A DNA stretch of 45,804 nucleotides from Paramacrobiotus richtersi (lineage: Eukaryota; Tardigrada; Eutardigrada; Parachela; Macrobiotidae): assembly GCA_034698045.1 (NCBI GenBank), contig JAQGAU010000070.1, forward strand, positions 1-45,804, read 5' to 3'. A model generated the notes under the pieces. It had not been told where the DNA came from. It was given only the letters and a program-made list of their open reading frames with translations, and made no database searches. Made by a program: the position numbers and the translations under genes. This document shows positions 44,138 to 45,804 of the stretch, in pieces; within the stretch, counting starts at the first letter, position 1; the number at the start of each line of letters is the position of its first letter.

Positions 44138-45804
44138 ATGCGGCGTGTTCCTCATGGCGCCCGAGAAGCAGCCCGCGAGGCTCTCCGAAAAACCCTCCAA
44201 GAGGTCGCTACCAGTGGCACCAGCGATTCTTGGTCCAAGCTGCGGTCCTTCGCCCCCAAAACGTTCCGCCTCCCAAGTCAGCCAAAGTCTGGACCGAAGC
44301 GTTCTCTGGCGTCTGTTGTCAAGCAGAACATTGCGCAGTCTACGGAAGTAACAGCCCGCCCCCCAGTCGCCCCTGAAAATCGTCAGAAGCGGGATCCGAA
44401 CCAGGACTTAGTGCGTCGTGCGGGTGTTAAGATTGATGACGGTGATATTTCAGGCGCAATGCGAGTAATGATGTCAACAGACAGCGTGGTGGAACGTACG
44501 GAGGAAGTTCTTCAAGAGCTTCGAGCAAAGCATCCCCAAAGTCCCCCCCCAGAAGTTTCATCGCCACAGCCTTCGGAGACCGAGTCCCTAGCAGCGGCCG
44601 ATATCTCTGCAGCCGAGATTTTCGATGCAGTACGTCGATTTCCAAGAGGATCAGCGGCAGGACCAGATGGGCTGAGACCCCAACATCTACTCGATTTGAT
44701 AGGTCCGAAACTGGATGCGCGTTCATTACCCCTTTGTGAGGCGCTCGCCACCCTACTCAACCAAGTTCTACGTGGTAAAATTCCGGACGATGAACGACAC
44801 TGGTTTTTCGGAGGCAAACTCCTTGCACTTCGGAAAAAGGACGGCGGGTTACGGCCAATCGCAGTAGGCTGCACGTTGCGTCGCTTGGTTGCGAAAATTA
44901 TGTGCTACAGAGTGGCTGATCGGATGTGTACTGCCCTAGCCCCCCACCAGCTTGGATTTAGTGTGCGGGGTGGTGCTGAAGCCATAGTCCATGCTACCAG
45001 ACAGTTTCTAGAATGTGACGAAACCAAAACCACAGTTCTCCTTAAGATTGATTTTCGGAACGCATTTAATACAGTTAGCAGAACAAAGATTCTGGAAGCC
45101 GTGAAAGTTCATCTTCCTGAATACTGGGACTACTTTGCATCTTGTTATGGGGACCACTCAGATCTCTTCATCGACGAACTGCTGCTCACTTCCGAAGCGG
45201 GGGTACAACAGGGCGATCCACTGGGCCCACTCCTGTTCCAAGATCCAAGAACTCTCAACACCACTTAACGCCTGGTTCCTGGACGACGGAACCCTTGGGG
45301 GCGCCGCCGTCACCGTTTTGGACAATTTCCAGAAAGTAATCCAGGCAGCGAATTCTATCGGCCTCAGCGTGAACGAGGCCAAGTGCGAGTTATTTGTCAC
45401 CGGTGGCAGTGCCGAGTCTCAACAGGAATCTATTCAGCTATTCCGTGACCAGTTTGCCGACATAAGAGTGGTGTCCAAAGAGGGCCTGACTTTGTTGGGT
45501 GCTCCAGTCCTGGATGAATCAATTGGCCCGCTTATGACGGAGAGAACCGAATCCTTGAGCGTAGCGGCAGAGCGCTTGAAACTGCTTCCGAGTCATCAAG
45601 GGTTATTCCTCCTACGGTGCTGTCTGGGTGTTCCAAAAATAGTGTACGCACTGCGGTGCTGTCGTGCCTGGAAATACCCGGAGAAGCTGTATTCAATGGA
45701 CGAGATTATGCGTCAGTGCTTCCAGGATATCTGCAATGTTCGCACGAAGCAGATTACGGACTACACATGCTGGAGACAGGCCACACTACCAGTCAGTAGG
45801 GGTG
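44138..45804 (+). pseudogene. retroelement reverse transcriptase ORF, frame-broken and cut by the window edge
   Basis: The first frame (44138-45268) begins RRVPHGAREAA and continues into a reverse transcriptase domain with GSAAGPDGLRPQHL, KDGGLRPIAVG, the metal-binding strand LLKIDFRNAFN and AGVQQGDPLGPLLF. After the last motif (45238) the match jumps frame: the next part, IQELSTPLNAWFLDD with the catalytic FLDD, starts at about 45243 in the +1 frame. Only about 4 bp separate them, where relatives have roughly six to seven codons, so a short deletion that is not a multiple of three has broken the ORF. The second frame stays open to the window end (45804). No endonuclease domain is visible in the part shown. 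The copy is probably dead, though its intact flanking frames suggest recent activity of the family. Confidence 0.82.

Noticed and set aside
1..45804. CRISPR array, operon or prokaryotic mobile element
   Set aside because: Genes are intron-split and animal-like; no direct repeat-spacer pattern or bacterial gene organisation is present.

Overview
The window reads as nuclear DNA of a small metazoan. Every convincing gene is split by GT-AG introns, mostly about 50 to 800 bp, and the proteins belong to animal families. The compact layout, short introns and lineage-restricted tandem families would fit a tardigrade such as Hypsibius, but that is an inference and no marker gene proves it. I rebuilt gene models by joining open frames at GT/AG sites whose phases agree; each coding length below is divisible by three.

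Layout. Positions 2185-7025 (+) hold a long secreted-looking protein with a Lys/Arg-rich block followed by about 950 Ser/Thr-rich residues. 7361-9688 (-) is a flavin-containing monooxygenase and 10759-13697 (-) an SLC22-type transporter. 14115-14495 (-) is the 3' remnant of a retroelement. 15092-16415 (+) is a rhodopsin-like GPCR. 17660-18815 (-) is a divergent four-helix membrane protein beside a MITE-like element. 19803-23070 (-) is a BTB-BACK-PHR protein with a second inverted-repeat element in its last intron. 24164-25152 (-) is an F-box-like gene with a frame break.

From 25881 to 37325 (-) lie five consecutive genes for one family of tetraspan membrane proteins. All have the same two-exon architecture, and the last three are recent duplicates that also share introns, upstream DNA and 3' flanks. 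The gene at 17660-18815 is a distant sixth member. A nearly perfect 120-bp palindrome lies just 3' of the last copy.

From 38843 to 43544 (+) are two tandem ten-exon short-chain dehydrogenases of the HSD17B12/very-long-chain 3-oxoacyl-CoA reductase type. Both keep Tyr-x-x-x-Lys but have lost the usual catalytic serine segment. From 44138 to the window end is a reverse transcriptase gene broken by a small out-of-frame deletion and cut by the window edge.

The genes do not form one pathway. The main themes are local duplication (tetraspans, dehydrogenases) and scattered non-autonomous transposable elements. The best candidates for something undescribed are the tetraspan array, the dehydrogenase pair without the catalytic serine, the cationic/mucin-like secreted protein and the three inverted-repeat elements.
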